A stretch of DNA of 64,000 nt from Temnopleurus reevesii. Lineage: Eukaryota > Echinodermata > Echinoidea > Temnopleuroida > Temnopleuridae. The stretch covers positions 25,039 to 89,038 of the forward strand of contig BQKZ01001749.1 in the NCBI GenBank assembly GCA_036244855.1, read 5' to 3'. The position numbers were made by a program, and so were the translations under genes. Positions 27,701-42,700 of this stretch are shown here, piece after piece; within the stretch, counting starts at the first letter, position 1; each line of letters starts with the position of its first letter. The notes beneath the pieces were generated by a model, which was not told where the DNA came from, ran no database searches, and worked only from the letters and a program-made list of their open reading frames with translations.

Positions 27701-30700
27701 TCCATGTAACGTAGTGATCCACTTTGTCACTTCACCATGAACATCAATTCAGATCTNTATATGCTTCTGCATAATTATTACCCGGGCTTTGGTCTGACTT
27801 GTACTAGGATGCAAGCATTTCTTGAAAGAAATATCCTGCAAGGTAGCAATTCAAAACCTTCTTCTTTGGTGTGTTAAAGAAGGAATACTGGGATTAAATC
27901 TTGTGACCTGTTTAAAAGATATTACAGTGAGCATTGGAATTAAAATAAAAAAAACAGTCTAAGTTGCGGGAGACTCGAAAGAAAAAAGTCAGTGAGCCGC
28001 GTTATCAGAAATTTTCATGGTGAAAATGATCGGGAAATCTGTCGTGGATGTGGATTCAATAAAGTAATTTGAAGAAAAAAAAGTATGTTTTACCCCCCCC
28101 CCCCACCCCAGGGATATTTATATGCTTATCTGTGTTTGCATTCTGCAATGTTGTGAGTTATTCCATCATCACAAATCAAATGTTCTGTCTTTTTTATGTG
28201 AGTAATTTCTTTTTTTTTGACCAGGAATCAATTTCGGGAGTTTTCAAGAAGCTCCGAGAACCAATCCAAATCAATGTTTTTACAGCTGATCGCATCACTG
28301 TCACGCTTGGCTTTGTTGGGGACGCAGTACCAGGCGTTGACAATCCGTACATTCTTCCAACGGAACTCAGCTACGGAACAGTTCAAGTGGAATATGTCAG
28401 GTGAGAGCGTTTTGAAGAAAGATATATATTTATCAGCATTTACATTCAACCATGTTTCCACTGTGAAATGTTCAAATGACAAAGTCAATGGGCAGATAAA
28501 AAGCCTTCCCATTCAAACCCTTGCAATGGCTCGACTTTAAAAAAAATAACAATTTCTAGTTATTTTGCAAAGAGATGTACAATATATACAATCATATTTG
28601 CTTAATGATAGGTAAGTTTCTCTATTGTTGCATGAAGACATAAAAATCACTACAGAGCAACAATTTGGGTCTTATTCATGGAAATGCGTGTAAATTCCAT
28701 TACGAAGAGCACATTCTAATGACTGGTCAATCTTCGCTTTTGGCCACTGTCACTTTGTGAAAATACGGACGAAATATGCTACGTTATGTAATAGAATCAT
28801 ATGTTCAGGTAAGAGATAAAAAGCTTACTTTGCAAATAACTCTCGTACAAAGTGTCACATTTGCTCTGTCTGAATTCTGATCCAAAGAAAAACAATGACA
28901 GGTCACATTTTCAAAATAAAATGGTGCTATATTGGGGGAAAATGAAAACTGTATGCAAAAGTAGTTTTGAGAAAATTATTGCTTGTTTAATTTAACTTGC
29001 ATTCCTTTTTATTTTGGTCTCCTTAGTTATATTGAACCATGTCCAGGCAACCCCTTTCACCCATGCTTGAATGCTGTCCTACCTTATCTGAATGTGGATG
29101 TTGCTACGTCATGTCAACCTCTCGAAAGGCAGCAATTTGTGTCATCTATGTATGGAAGCTGTACCTGTAAGTACCTGGATGGATATTCTCCTTTTCGTAG
29201 GACAGTGTCATTGTTATTAAAAAATAGATGAATTGCTTGATCAAAGACAAAATGGGATTGCCTTGACAAGAACACTTGACTAGATGTTTTGTTCAATATT
29301 ATTTCATAAATCCTGTGTTTGCATGCCCCTTTTATTCACAGGCTTGCAAAGAAACAACAGGATTCACGATATTTAAGAGGAACAAATTTTCTGGTTTCAA
29401 CAACAGGGTTTGCTATGATTTTCATAAAATCCCTGATTTCTCTGACTGGAAAAAGCAAAACTAATTTTCAAGATTATCAGGTTTCTCAGAGAGAATGGGA
29501 GTCCTACAATAGTTTGTTCTCTTTTAAAACGTTCTCTAGCGGACAAAATGTTGATGCAAATATTATTTTGAGAATCAAATTTATTCTTGAAAGATGGGTC
29601 TGATGCATGATTGCCTCACAGCCAAATTGAAGTGAATTAAGTAAATTTACTACACATCTGCTTTAAAAATGCACATTGTAGTGAATTACTCTGTTTCTGT
29701 CAAAGAAATCTGCAAAAAACTGTCTTTTTGTTTACATCAGTTCACTATTCAAACCTCACATGGCTCAGAGATGCTAACAATTCCAGCATATTCATGAGGA
29801 CCATATGATCTGTGTGGCATATGTAATCCCCAAAGTTGACTTTTTGGTGCATCAGGGAATTATAATATTCCTGTGGTCGCATTGCAATTTGCTATGCACT
29901 TTAGCAGGATTGCTACACAAAATATAGTTTAGTAGCTATTTTTTCCACTTACATCTGTTTAGAAAAAATTTGTAAAGTTTTCTCTGTGTCTATAACTGCT
30001 AATTAAATGTGAGAAGTAAAATTATTATCCTGTGCATGATGTTGTACTTTCTATATATTTTCCTCGATATACACAAAAACTTGATCACTGCCTTCAAAAT
30101 GAGCTGTGTGACTCATCATGGCTTGTCATCACGTCACAAATCAATGGTCATGGATTTTTTTTAGCAACATGTAAGAAAGGACAAATGTCTCACACATCAT
30201 ACAAAATTCTTGTCCATTGATCTGTGATGTGATTGCCAGTCATGATGGAGAATAGAAAGGAAATTGATGCAATTGTTCCAAAGTCAAAATGAGATTATAT
30301 AACTAATGGTTAATCTTGTCGTGTTTTCTTCAACTTTTGTTCAGCTGTAGCGCTNNNNNNNNNNNNNNNNNNNNNNNNNNNNNNNNNNNNNNNNNNNNNN
30401 NNNNNNNNNNNNNNNNNNNNNNNNNNNNNNNNNNNNNNNNNNNNNNNNNNNNNNNNNNNNNNNNNNNNNNNNNCTACGTTACATGGACATCCCACTGCTT
30501 TTGCATGTGCAAGAAATTGTCAGGTATCAAATTCCAATATGCTATGGTCTTTGAGGAATACTTCCGGGTGAGATACTGTTAATGGGGTAATGTCATTGTT
30601 GGACTGTATTTGCCTGGTTTGAAAAAGCCACAGATTTAGGGTTTGTGGATGTCACAAAAATGGACCCAACCCCGTGGAAATACCCAAATGTAATCCCCAA

Positions 30701-33700
30701 AGTTGACTTTTTGGTGCATCAGGGAATAATATTCTTGGTGTCACATTGCAATTTGCTATGCACTTTAGCAGGATTGCTACACAAAATATAGTTTTGTAGC
30801 TATTTTTTCCACTTAGATCTGTTTAGAAAAGAATTTGAAAAGTTTTCTGAGTGTCTAAAACTGCTAATTAAATGTGAGAAGTAAGATTATTATCCTGTGC
30901 ATGATGTTGTACTTTCTATATATTTTCCTCGATATTTACGAAGACTTGATCACTGCCTTCAAAATGAGCTGTGACTCCTCACGTCACAGATGAACGTTCA
31001 TGGATATTTTTTTTGCAACATGTAAGAAATGACAAATGTCTCACACATCATACAAATTTCTTATCCATTGATCCATGATGGAAAATAAAGAGAAAATGCT
31101 ATGGTTCCAAAGTCAAAATGAGATTATATATCCAAAAAATCAACTATTTTGGTTACATACGTCACAGATAATGTGATGGCCCTTCAGTTATATTTTGATA
31201 TGAATTCGAGGCTTTCATTACAGAGAATGACTGAGCATATGGTTAATCTTGTCATGTTTTCTTCAACTTTTGTTTAGCTGTAGCGCTAGTACTTCTTATA
31301 TTAAAGTATTGCATGTGTATTGTATTCCCTCTGTTGTATTTGTCGGTGCATCCAACACAAGCATTGCTTCTGGATCTAGCTGTGCCCTTATCCTTCAATT
31401 TGTTTGCCTCAATAATGTATGTTCTGATTACCCTGTCATTTGATTACAATTGTAAATATCTAGACTCTATAGCATTGATTTATTTTTGTTGTTGAAGGAG
31501 AAAAATGTTATTTTGAATTGAGTTTAATTGAATTAATCACATTCACATTCTACTGCATACTCTGGAACGGTTGTCATCTCCTGCAACATTGAAATTCTTT
31601 CCATTATCCCCCTCCTTCTTAGCTTTGACAAGTTGTCCGGAGGGTATTCGTGAATGTCCTATGAGCAGAGCTTGTTACCCGTCTGAGGCTCTTTGTGATT
31701 CTTATGATGACTGTGGGACTGGGTTTGATGAGCTAGGTTGCTCAGGTCCGGGTAAGTCTTCTACATTTTTTGTTAAATGGCTATGACATATTCAAAGAAA
31801 AACATGATTCATTAAGCTGTTGATAATTTTTTGCGAAATTAATCATTTATAGAAACTACATTTAGCTTTGGAAATAAAGGTCATAGTATGCATCCATTTT
31901 ATCTATCAATGGCGGGGCGACGTGACGTGACGTGGCCTGGCCGCGGGCATTATGATTTTGAAGATTGGCAAACAGAAAGATCAAGGCCTTTTTAATCTGG
32001 CATAGCGAGCAAGCAAGTCATTTTTCGCTAGCTCGCAGCTCGGCAATCGCATGCGTTTTGCACATTTTTAGAAAAATCAAAGCTGAAGAGGGGAGGAATC
32101 AAAGTAACACGCAATGACAACGGGATCGGATATTCGTACGAAGTGTTTCGAGTGTCTTAGCTTGGCAAGGTGCCAAAGGGAGGACATTTTTAAATATCGT
32201 TGTTGCCAATACGCAACACGCTGTCGGTTCGCGCTTGCAACCAGAAGTCATTTTGATGATGACGGACTGACTTTAACCCTAAAAACGGGGGGGGGGGGGG
32301 GGCCTATTAGGCCCTCCCAAAGAGGAAATATTTGGAAATAATTGGAAATATTTGGGTGAAAAAAAAAATTCTGAAAATATTCTATTTTCCTATGTATTTT
32401 TTTTTTAATTTCTTATATATTTTTACGCTGATCAAAGACATGCATGGCGATTGGTTTTCCTTTGATATGCTTTTGATTGTTCACTGAACAGGTTGAATAT
32501 AAGTTGTAGAATGCAACAATGTTTCAAATTGATATATCATTTTATGTATTTTTATGTTGTTGCACATGCATTTATGTAAAATATATAGTTACTTATAATG
32601 AAAAAAATCCATATGACTGGCTTGCAACTGATGAGTAAGCTGAGTTGTGACACAAAAGCTCTGGTGACAAAGATGGCCAGTCACACACAGCATGAACCAA
32701 ATGGGGGATCTAATGATTGTATGAGTCTCTATAGCTCATTCTTGTGATGTCAAGACAATAGCAGAGCTGCCAACCGAAATCCGTATTTTTCTCCTATTTT
32801 ACTTGCTTTTGGAGTACATTATTATTTGGCAATCAGTAATTAAGTAAGACATGATTGTTATGTCCACAATACCACCTTTTTGTCTCCTTGAATCAATGGC
32901 ATCAGCTGGAAAGCATCTGGAAGCTATTTATAGGATCGAGAGGTATGCCATTTTGTATAGCAGCAAAACATTAATTCGGTGGATGAAAAAGCATTTTTAT
33001 GGGAGAAAAAGGTGTGTTGGTTTATATTCTTCTTCGCCTGTAAACTGATCTTGAATATCTATTGAATTCAACACTCCCTTGCTATGTTTAATAGAGTTGA
33101 AATGTGGAAAGGAATCCGTACTGGTTGGCAGCTATGCAATAGGTACAGCCAATGATTTTTTATAGCATCTGGGTAACTACACACTTCAGTAGCAGCCGCA
33201 ACCATCCGTCCTCTACAGAGGATGAGTGTTGATATGATTTTTTTACCCATTGACTGTTGAATTCTGTAATTCCAGTAGACTTTGCATAGGGACAACACGG
33301 TTCCCGTGGTCAATATGTTAACAGGCATTATATAGTTTTTAATTGTTGGTAAATATCTATAATAGTGGTGCCAAATTAGGGGGAGATGGAACATATCTTT
33401 AAGACACATTAATACCTTTTAAATTGAATATTCTTGCTTTTCTCAATATAGAAGAATGCAATGNTGTGATTCTTATGATGACTGTGGGACTGGGTTTGAT
33501 GAACTTGGTTGCCCAGGTCCAGGTAAGTCTTCGACATTTTTTGTTAAATGGCTATGACATATTCAAAGAAGAAACATAACTCATTAACCTGTTAATAAAT
33601 TTTGCTCAATTCATTATTTATTGAAACTACATTTAAAATTAAGCTTTGGTAATAGTTCATAGAATGCATCCATTTGATCTATTAAAGGAACTCAAAGCAG

Positions 33701-36700
33701 AAATTCAATCGTATTTGAGTATGAAAATCATCACCGCCAATTTCAACGAAAATGAGGTTAAAAAGTTATTGTCTTGTGTATTGTACATTAGAGTTTTGTT
33801 GCTGGTCAGTGTGCAGACAAGGTTCCATGGGATTCATAATTTTGACAATCACAATGACGGTTGCTAGGAGCGGCGCCTTTATATATATCAACGTTCTTGT
33901 CATTATGTCAGGTTTTCCTTTGTATCAGACTTGCGATTGTATTTTGTTTTTAAGTCGATCAAAGACATGCATGCCAATTGATTTTCCTTTGATATGCTTT
34001 TGATTGTTCACTGAACACAATATATGTTTTAAATTGATTCATAATTTTATGTATTTTTATGTTGTTTCGTATGTGGGGCGATAGAGCCTTTTACATCTCT
34101 GGGCCAAGACTGGAATAGCCTTCCCCACTTTATCAGGAGAGCAGAGACACAATCAACCTTTGAGTCCCACCTAAAGACCTATCTTTTCCCCACCCCCTTG
34201 TCGTTCCAAGAATAACCATATCATACTACCGCTGGGAGTTCTTGGACTGAAAGATAAACCATAGCACTGATTAGGACATTGAAATTATGTGAGACATTAT
34301 TTTGAGTAATTCGAGCGCCATGAGTGCCCAACTGAGGCGGAGACCGGCGCTATACAAGAGACCATCATCATCATCATCATCATCATCATATACTTTGGAA
34401 GGAGGATAAAATGAAAAAAAAACCTTATGACTGGCTTGCAACTAGATAGTGAGCTGAGTTGTGACAAAAAAATTCTGGTGACGGAAATGGCCAGTCACAC
34501 ACACTTTAAACCAATTGCGAATTGGTTGGATTGTAACATGTGTGATTGGCTGCAACCATCCCTCCTCCTCGGAGGATGAGCATTATATGATTTTTTTACA
34601 CATTAATTGCTGAATTCTGCCATTTAAGTAGACTTTGCGTAGGGATGACCCGGTATCCGTAGTCAGTGGCTTAACAGACATTACATTGCTTTTGGCTGTT
34701 TTGTAAATATTTAAAGTAGTGATGCCAAATGAGAGGGAGATGATATGTGACTATTTTAAGAGGCATTAATACCTTTTAAATTGAATATTCTTGCTTTTCT
34801 TCATATAGAGGAATGCAATGCAACAACATTTGCTGCATTTGACATTGCATGTGCTCAACAAAGAGGCAATGGATCTTTTGATTCAAGGGGACGAGACTTT
34901 GTTTTCAACGGAGAGTTTTTCTTTGGATTACCAGCCCTCGATACGCAGGATATTTATATTGACAGGGTAAGGCAAAATGAGACGAAGTAATTCAAAACAC
35001 ATTTTCATAATGTGAGTTTCATTAGTCAGGTGATTGTTTTTGTGATCATGTGACACCCTGGGCGCAAAGGAAATGTTTTTGTATTGAAATTATGTATGTC
35101 GCTCATCTAGCTCCGTTTGCGTTAACATTTTTCCTTTGACAAAAAAAACCTGTATGCTGCCAATGAAGCCCGGGCCATGATTTTGGCCCAAAATGCCCAG
35201 GATACTGAGGAAGACATTGATGCATCTGACTATGGTGAAAACTGATTTTTAAGAGGGAACTTGCAATGAAAGTGTTACAATGCGTGTTTATTGAAAATAT
35301 GCTATTCAGATTGATATCAACTATGCATATTTACAGAATAGGATGAAAACACACAAACACAATTAATGCATCCAGTAATATTGGCAAAATTTGTGCTAAT
35401 AATTCAGGATGAGAGCAGGGGCGCTTGACCATAATTGAGGGTTCAAAGGGTTAACATACCATGCTTGAAATTATTGTTCGGGTATTTTTTACAATGCACC
35501 CTGAAATATGACAAGAAACTAAGGATAACCATAAGATGGGGCAAACAGGGACAATGGGGTGAAGAGGGAGACAACTTACTAGATCTGCTTATCTGTTATA
35601 TTTCTTTCACTTTTTCTTTAAACAATATAAACTGTTTTCATAAAATAAAATGGGTTTTTATTCGTTCGCCATGTATTGGACTGTGCAGACACATCAATCA
35701 CCAACCGGTTTTGATTTGAATAGCATTACAAAGGAGCATTGAATTGATTAATTTAACGGAAATAGATTAGATCTTGTTTTTACTTTTCATCTCGAAAGAT
35801 TCATCCTGTAACAGAGTCCACAGACTGATTCACCTCATCAGAAAGCGATCTTTAATGATTGACATTTTGTCCCTGTTCACCTTAGCATCCATGTATGCCC
35901 TGTTTTGCAGTACCCTGCCTTTTCTACAAATTAATCCCTGTGTATGCTCCTTGCAATAAAATGAACTGGTTATTTATGTAAAATACAAAAGTACAAGTCT
36001 GTGTGGGTATATTTAGTAATGGCCCACATTGTGGAACGAGCTCCCACTTCAATTATGCCATCAATCTTCAACAGAAACATTCAAATACCAACTTAAAACC
36101 TACTTGTTTGTTTCATCATAATACAGCAATACCTTTTTTTGTTTCCATTTTCACTTCAATTTGTATTGTCTTCATCTACTTTTCTCCTTCAATCAAAGAG
36201 CCATGAGCACCGAAATTTGGACCTGTGCGCTATACAAGTAGCCACTATCATTATTATTATATATGATATATATTATATATATTATATATATTATATATTA
36301 TATATATCAGTTGATCAATTTATTTATTCATCATGATGACTATAAACGATGGGTTTTGAAAACCAAAGATGTGATTTATCTTATTGATTCTGCAGATTTA
36401 TCTTGATTGGGGAAGGAACCAGAATGATTGGCCGTCTACCCAGCTGAATGAAAAGGGCTATTTCATGCTCAGGATATTATCGATCGATGGATCTGGAAAC
36501 GTCAATAATTCAGAGATCGTGACACTTCGTCTGACAGCTAACGTAAGAATGATATTTATTATTCTTTCATTTTTAATCATAGCAGGGGTATGTATCGTTA
36601 AGAAGTTGCAGATGGGTTTGCTGCTTAAAAATGATTTTAAAGAATATGCGGCAACCATCTTGTATGTGTAAATTGCATCAAATGAATGGAAAAGTATGAA

Positions 36701-39700
36701 TTCAAATGATCACAATCCTGTTTAAGCAAGGAAGATGAAGTACTGCTTTGTCATGAGATTCATTTTTACTTCTTCTATTTCTTTGGAAAAGACTAAACAA
36801 ATTTTCTAGTTTATTGATCAATTAAAGCAAGAGGATGCCCAGTTATTTTGTTGTAATATGTATTACCGTAAAACACTGCGTACAGGCGTACCTTAGCATC
36901 AATTTCTTGAAAAGTGCCCTCCAACGTCCAAAATGATCAAGTGCATTACATATTGATATGATGATATAAATAACAACACCCTAACTTCCTTGATGAATAT
37001 TCATGATTACTAATTATGCCCACCAAAATAAAATCAGTATGGAAAACGGTTTGTATTGTTCACTTTAACCTATTGAATGATATCATGCCATGGTTATACA
37101 GTCTTTATTCTGTCCATTTCTTGGTAACAAATACGTTGCATTCTTTAAAGCTGATAGTAATAACTGAACTACAATACCAAATCGGACAAGCTTTCAAGTT
37201 GTCTATACCGACCTTTGAATTAGAGGTATGCGTAAAATTTGCTTGAAGTAGTGAATTGTGCCATGTTGCATAAAAAGATGCGTTGAAATTCTCAATTCTC
37301 AAAAATAAAGTCCTAAATACGTGCTCCTGATTGGTTGAAAACTGAGTTGCGTTTAATTGTCTGACCTGCGATTAATCGCAACTTTGTTATGTAACAGGGC
37401 TCTGGTCTCTTGATTCGCGACATACCTGTTAGGAAGTGTTTTAGGGGGACCTATAACCATTACCTAGCATTAAAACATATGATGCATCCTATCGACTATA
37501 TTTATATTTTTTTAAGATACATTTATTGAAATGGGAAAGGGGACCATCTGGCCTGACTAAAAAGCATTTGTGCTGCTATGTTATGTTTGCATTGTATCAC
37601 TTGCAGCATTTCCTTTGACTCACAAAAGCCGGTGGACAAGCTTTCACAAGAGAAAGTATCTTAATAAAAGTGGATTGTCGTAAAGCTATTCAACTTATTT
37701 ATGTTCAAACTACATATTCAGTTGCGAGCTAAATAACTATTTCGGAACAATGAGAACACCAACTCATTCTCACAATTAATTCCAAATCTCAGGGTTTCAG
37801 CATCTAATTCAGAATAAAATACCACCACCTGTCTTGTTGGCCCAATCTTATTATCCACTTCCATTCATGTGACTGGGTAACATTCATCGGTCAATGTAAC
37901 AAAAAGTCTCTTACATAATGGTTTGGTGAACGATTGCAATCCAGCTGGTGAACATGGCCTTTTTTTCTGTAATTTAGTTTGATTGTTCAGATGTAAACAA
38001 ATAAAATGGAATGCTTACTCCTCTATCCAGTTTAATAGGACTTTAAAAGGAACTGTAGTCTGCAAGCTAGAGCACACAACCTTTCGCTGTGCCCCCCCCC
38101 CCTGAATGAAAGATTCAATCTTTACTATGCACGTTTCTTGCAAACGATCAACGACAGTCAGACCTGCCTTTAACGACCATCTGTCCATAAAGGCCATCTT
38201 TCATGACTCCCAAGAAAGCATTTTACGTGGAAAGGAAGCTATCGACAAAGACCATCTGCTGTTTAAGATCCCCTTTTCTGTTTCTCCCTACCCCGATGGT
38301 CTTTATGGACAGGTTTGACTCAAGAAGCTACGTAGTATTCCTTAAATCGATTAGTTACATTAGTTACAAAACTTTGAATTCACTCTGCATATATTACTTA
38401 TTGCTATTGTCGGGCAAGCCTCGGGCCAACCTTTGTGTGTATAGAAAGTGCATGAAATTTGAATCTATTTTTAAACCCGCCTTTTGATCTATTGTACAAT
38501 TATTTCAGACTATAGTGACGCGTTTCCGAAATCTACCAGAACGAATTTTTCCTTCTTTTCAGCACATTAATGAATATTCATTATGTTCATTCGAGGAGAG
38601 CTTATCACATGAATAATAATTTTGCTTTCTCCTAATCGATCGCGAGTGGGCGCTCTGCAGAAGAAGGCTCAGATCACCAAAACGATTCAAATTCATATGC
38701 GCTTGTACGCAATGTTTTACGGTATGCAAATAATATATACTTGATATAAACTATTTCCGTAAAATAAAGTGGGCTAAAGGACAATAGATCCAGAAGCCGT
38801 GTATTGGACTGTGCAGACACACAATCACAAGCTGGTTCAGATTTCAATAGCATTACACAGGGCATTGAATTGATGTTTGGCTTAATTTTAAGAAAGTAGT
38901 TTATATCGTGTTATATGATTGAGCTGAAATACGGCAATAAATAATTTCTCTTCGGCAGTTTGCAGGAAAACAATTTTGTTAAAGTTATTATGTGCTACAA
39001 CACACATCTGTGGATAAAATGGGTGGAACAATATCTACCACATCAGCTCTTTATGTGTTTGATCACAACATTGCATGTTCCAAGTGATGAATTGTGAAAT
39101 TCCTTTTGGTATTCCTAAATGCAGATTCTCTCTATAGGGTTTTAATGGCCTTACTTTTTACTACAAACAATACACAGAAAGTGACTGAACGTTAATGTTA
39201 AAATTAAACATGCATGCATCCCATATCATTTGTTTTATCACAGGAGTCCCTAAGTGGAGTTGTGAAGAAGCTACGAGCTCCGTTTGAGATTGATATGTCT
39301 ATTGTCACCAGCATCGAGGTGCAACTTGGTTTTGTGAGGGATGCTGAACCAAGCCTTGAAAGTTCCTATGTAGCACCTCCATTCCTCAATTACGGCACAG
39401 TAGAAGTGGAGTTTGTCAGGTGAAAATAAACATATTATAAACAGATTTTGTCTTTATATATTTGTATCTATCTATTTATTTCAGCACATTACATACATCA
39501 TAGTACAATCACATGGAGATACAAAGTATTAATTTAGTGATATACATTTGCGTTCCCAATACGTAATACTGAAATACAAAGACGTTTGGCGAAATAAGCT
39601 TTATACTTGATGACATTGTGACACCATTAATGTACACTTTAGACTAATCATAGACATGAATACAGGGAGAACTAGAACACAAAAAACTAAACATTGATAC

Positions 39701-42700
39701 CAATCGAACATGAGTAGATAAAATGTTAACACATGAAATCACATTATGAGCCATTTTTGGCTTGACAATTTTTTTTTATCCCAATTAAGTTATTCTGTAA
39801 CTGGGAACCCGGTTGTCGCGAAAGGGCTTCAAAAGTTAAGACTTGAAAGTAAAAAGTCACAATTGCGTGGAGAGCGATTTTTTTTTCAGAGACATTGCTC
39901 AGCAAAATGTTGGGGGGGGGGGGTAATCTGCCTGGCCAGATATGGTTAGGAACCTTTTAGTTTTTATTCATTTAATATGCATATATATTTTTATGATGAT
40001 ACTCATAATTGTAAATCTATTCTTATCTTGTTCATTTTTTATTTTTTGTTAGTTATTTGGATGCATGTCGCAACATCTTCGATATCAATAGGGATGCATG
40101 CCTTAATGCAGCATTTCCTTATTTGAGAAGGAACCATGCTACGTCATGTACTACTCTGGAAAGACGGTTATTTGTGTCATCACGATATGGGAATTGTATA
40201 TGTAAGTATGTCTATATACTCCTTTAGTACGAGTTATGAATGGGTAGATTATCAGTAGAGGATTCATTTAGTTTACAAAACTTCTCCATTTATGCAGAAA
40301 TTGATGTGAAACGAGCTGATGTATTCACAAATTTATGTACATGCATTGATAAACTCTTTACAAAATTATGAGAAGATTTGTGCACGTATTCTGGCCTATT
40401 TTAGTCAATCGGATATTCCTACAGAGCGCTGGATGAATACACCCCTAGTAAATATTGGCGAATACTGCCAGCAAAACAGTGGTATTGTGTGTGGAGTGTG
40501 CATTTTGCACATGGGACGACTCATGATGTAATTTCTGTTCACAATGATAAGCCATTGCTCAATTTCATTTAAACAAACTGTGAACGTGCTTTAATTTGAT
40601 ATTGAAAAACTGCATGATTGTAATATTTTTAGTACAGCTCACAAAGTAGTTGAATATGTCAAGCATCATCTCTCCCAAAGCTGATCTATACGTTGAAATT
40701 AAAAATTACAGCATGATAAACTGAAATGACTGAAATGGCAGCAGTGGGATATGAACCCATGCCACTAAAATGACAGTTGATTATATACTGTAATAACTAA
40801 CATATTGGCGGCAGTGGGATATGAACCCACACCACTGAAATGAGTGGTGATTATTTCACTACCAACATGGTGGCAGCGTTGGGATATGAACTTATTCCAC
40901 TGAAATGATTCCACTGAAATGATTGGCGATTATTTCATTCCTAACATGGTGGCAGCGGTGGGATATGAACTTATTCAACTGAAATGATTGGCGATTATTT
41001 CATTCCTAACATGGTGGCAGCGGTGGGATATGAACTTATTCCACTGAAATGATTGGCGATTATTTCATTCCTAACATGGTGGCAGCGGTGGGATATGAAC
41101 CCATGCCACTGAAATGATTAGTGATTTTTCATTATTTACATTGTGGCAGCAGTGGGATGTGAACTCACTCCACTGCATTTCTATTCAAATCCACACCATT
41201 GAGATGCAATATGACCTTTTCTTTTCTTCCTTCCTTGTACACAAAGCTCCACCAGTAATAGACTTCATCTCGCCTGATATTACTGCAAATGTTGGCGATT
41301 TCGTCTTCGTTTCATGTTCTGCTTTGGGGTCACCCCAGCCCATGATCACGTTTACACCAGTTGTTGATGAAGAATCCTTGGGGGAACCTTCATTTCCCTT
41401 CGAACCTGTCAGCGCTAATCAGAGATTCATATTATCAAATGGAACAAATATTACGTAAGTATGCTTCCATAAATTATTGATAAGTACATAGTTGTGAATT
41501 CAAACTGCCCCCTGAAAGGACTCCCCCCTTCAAAAACAAAAACAACAACCAAGTGGCAACAACGCACAAACAATTTTTTAACATATGTATATATAGGGTA
41601 GACATTAATTTACTAGGGATGCATGATATTACAAAATATCAAATTATCACAATATTATAATGTAAATGAAAATTCAATATCAATTTTTGTTAGTATTTCA
41701 TACATTGCCTTCAAACAATATTGATATAAAGATGTTCATGCTTTTAACAAATTTCAGAAATAATTAATGCTATAAACTGTCATAAATTATCATAGAAAAT
41801 CATAATGTGAACCAACAACAAACTTGCATCACTACTACAACAGTCATAACATTTCCCTGAATCGGTTATTGTTCTGTTCAAGTGAGTTTGGATGATTAAA
41901 TACTTTTCCATATGCTTAAAATTTCATGGTTCGGCAATTTACAGTAGATCTATCAATTATTTTTCAGACTCATGGATAAAACATAGAGATGCTTTACTAA
42001 GCAACCTGTGTTATTGTCAAATGTTTTTCCACATTTTTTTGACAGGTTTACCTGCATTGCAGAGAATATAGCTGGCTCCGTCACCGACCAGGTTCAAGTG
42101 ACAAGTTTAGGTATAATGCTTTCTATTGTATGTATTTCTGGACAATCCCATTAGTTGGTCAACTTTATGTATAACCAACTCTGACTTTTACCCTATTTCC
42201 TTCATTTTACTATCAGGGGCATTACACCTACATTAAAAGTCATATATGAACGATGAACATTTGTATGCAAAATGTATGATGTTAGACATATATATTTTTG
42301 AAATGATGATGTTACCAATAAAATGCAACATGAATATTTTGTTGTTTCTTTACAAATATTTACATTTTGAAAAATCAACATATTTGAATAATACTACAAG
42401 TGAATGATTTTGTTTTGCGAAGCAAAAACAAAACGAGTTAAGAAAACGCGAAGGTACATATGTAGAAATCTGTGCTTTATGCAATTATTTCCATGCCCCA
42501 TCATTTTTAATAGCAACTTAAGCCAATAATAACGTTAATTAATGCACCTCTAGAATTGTTAATCAAGCACAAATACATGGCGATTTCTCAAAATAACTGT
42601 TTTGTATCTATGGAGATGAGCTTTTGTGGCTTAAAAGGACGAAAATTCAATTAAGATGAACATGTGAACATGATTTTATTCTTAGCCCCGCAAAACAGAG

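Larger units (their letters stand above)
27758..30354. other. Probable haplotig inserted in the scaffold
   Basis: This contig repeats 25186-27660 and then 30687-31287 at a few per cent divergence, without the MITE and without the SINE. It lies between the two halves of the MITE of the other allele. It is bounded by the N at 27757 and the N run from 30355. Confidence 0.82.
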
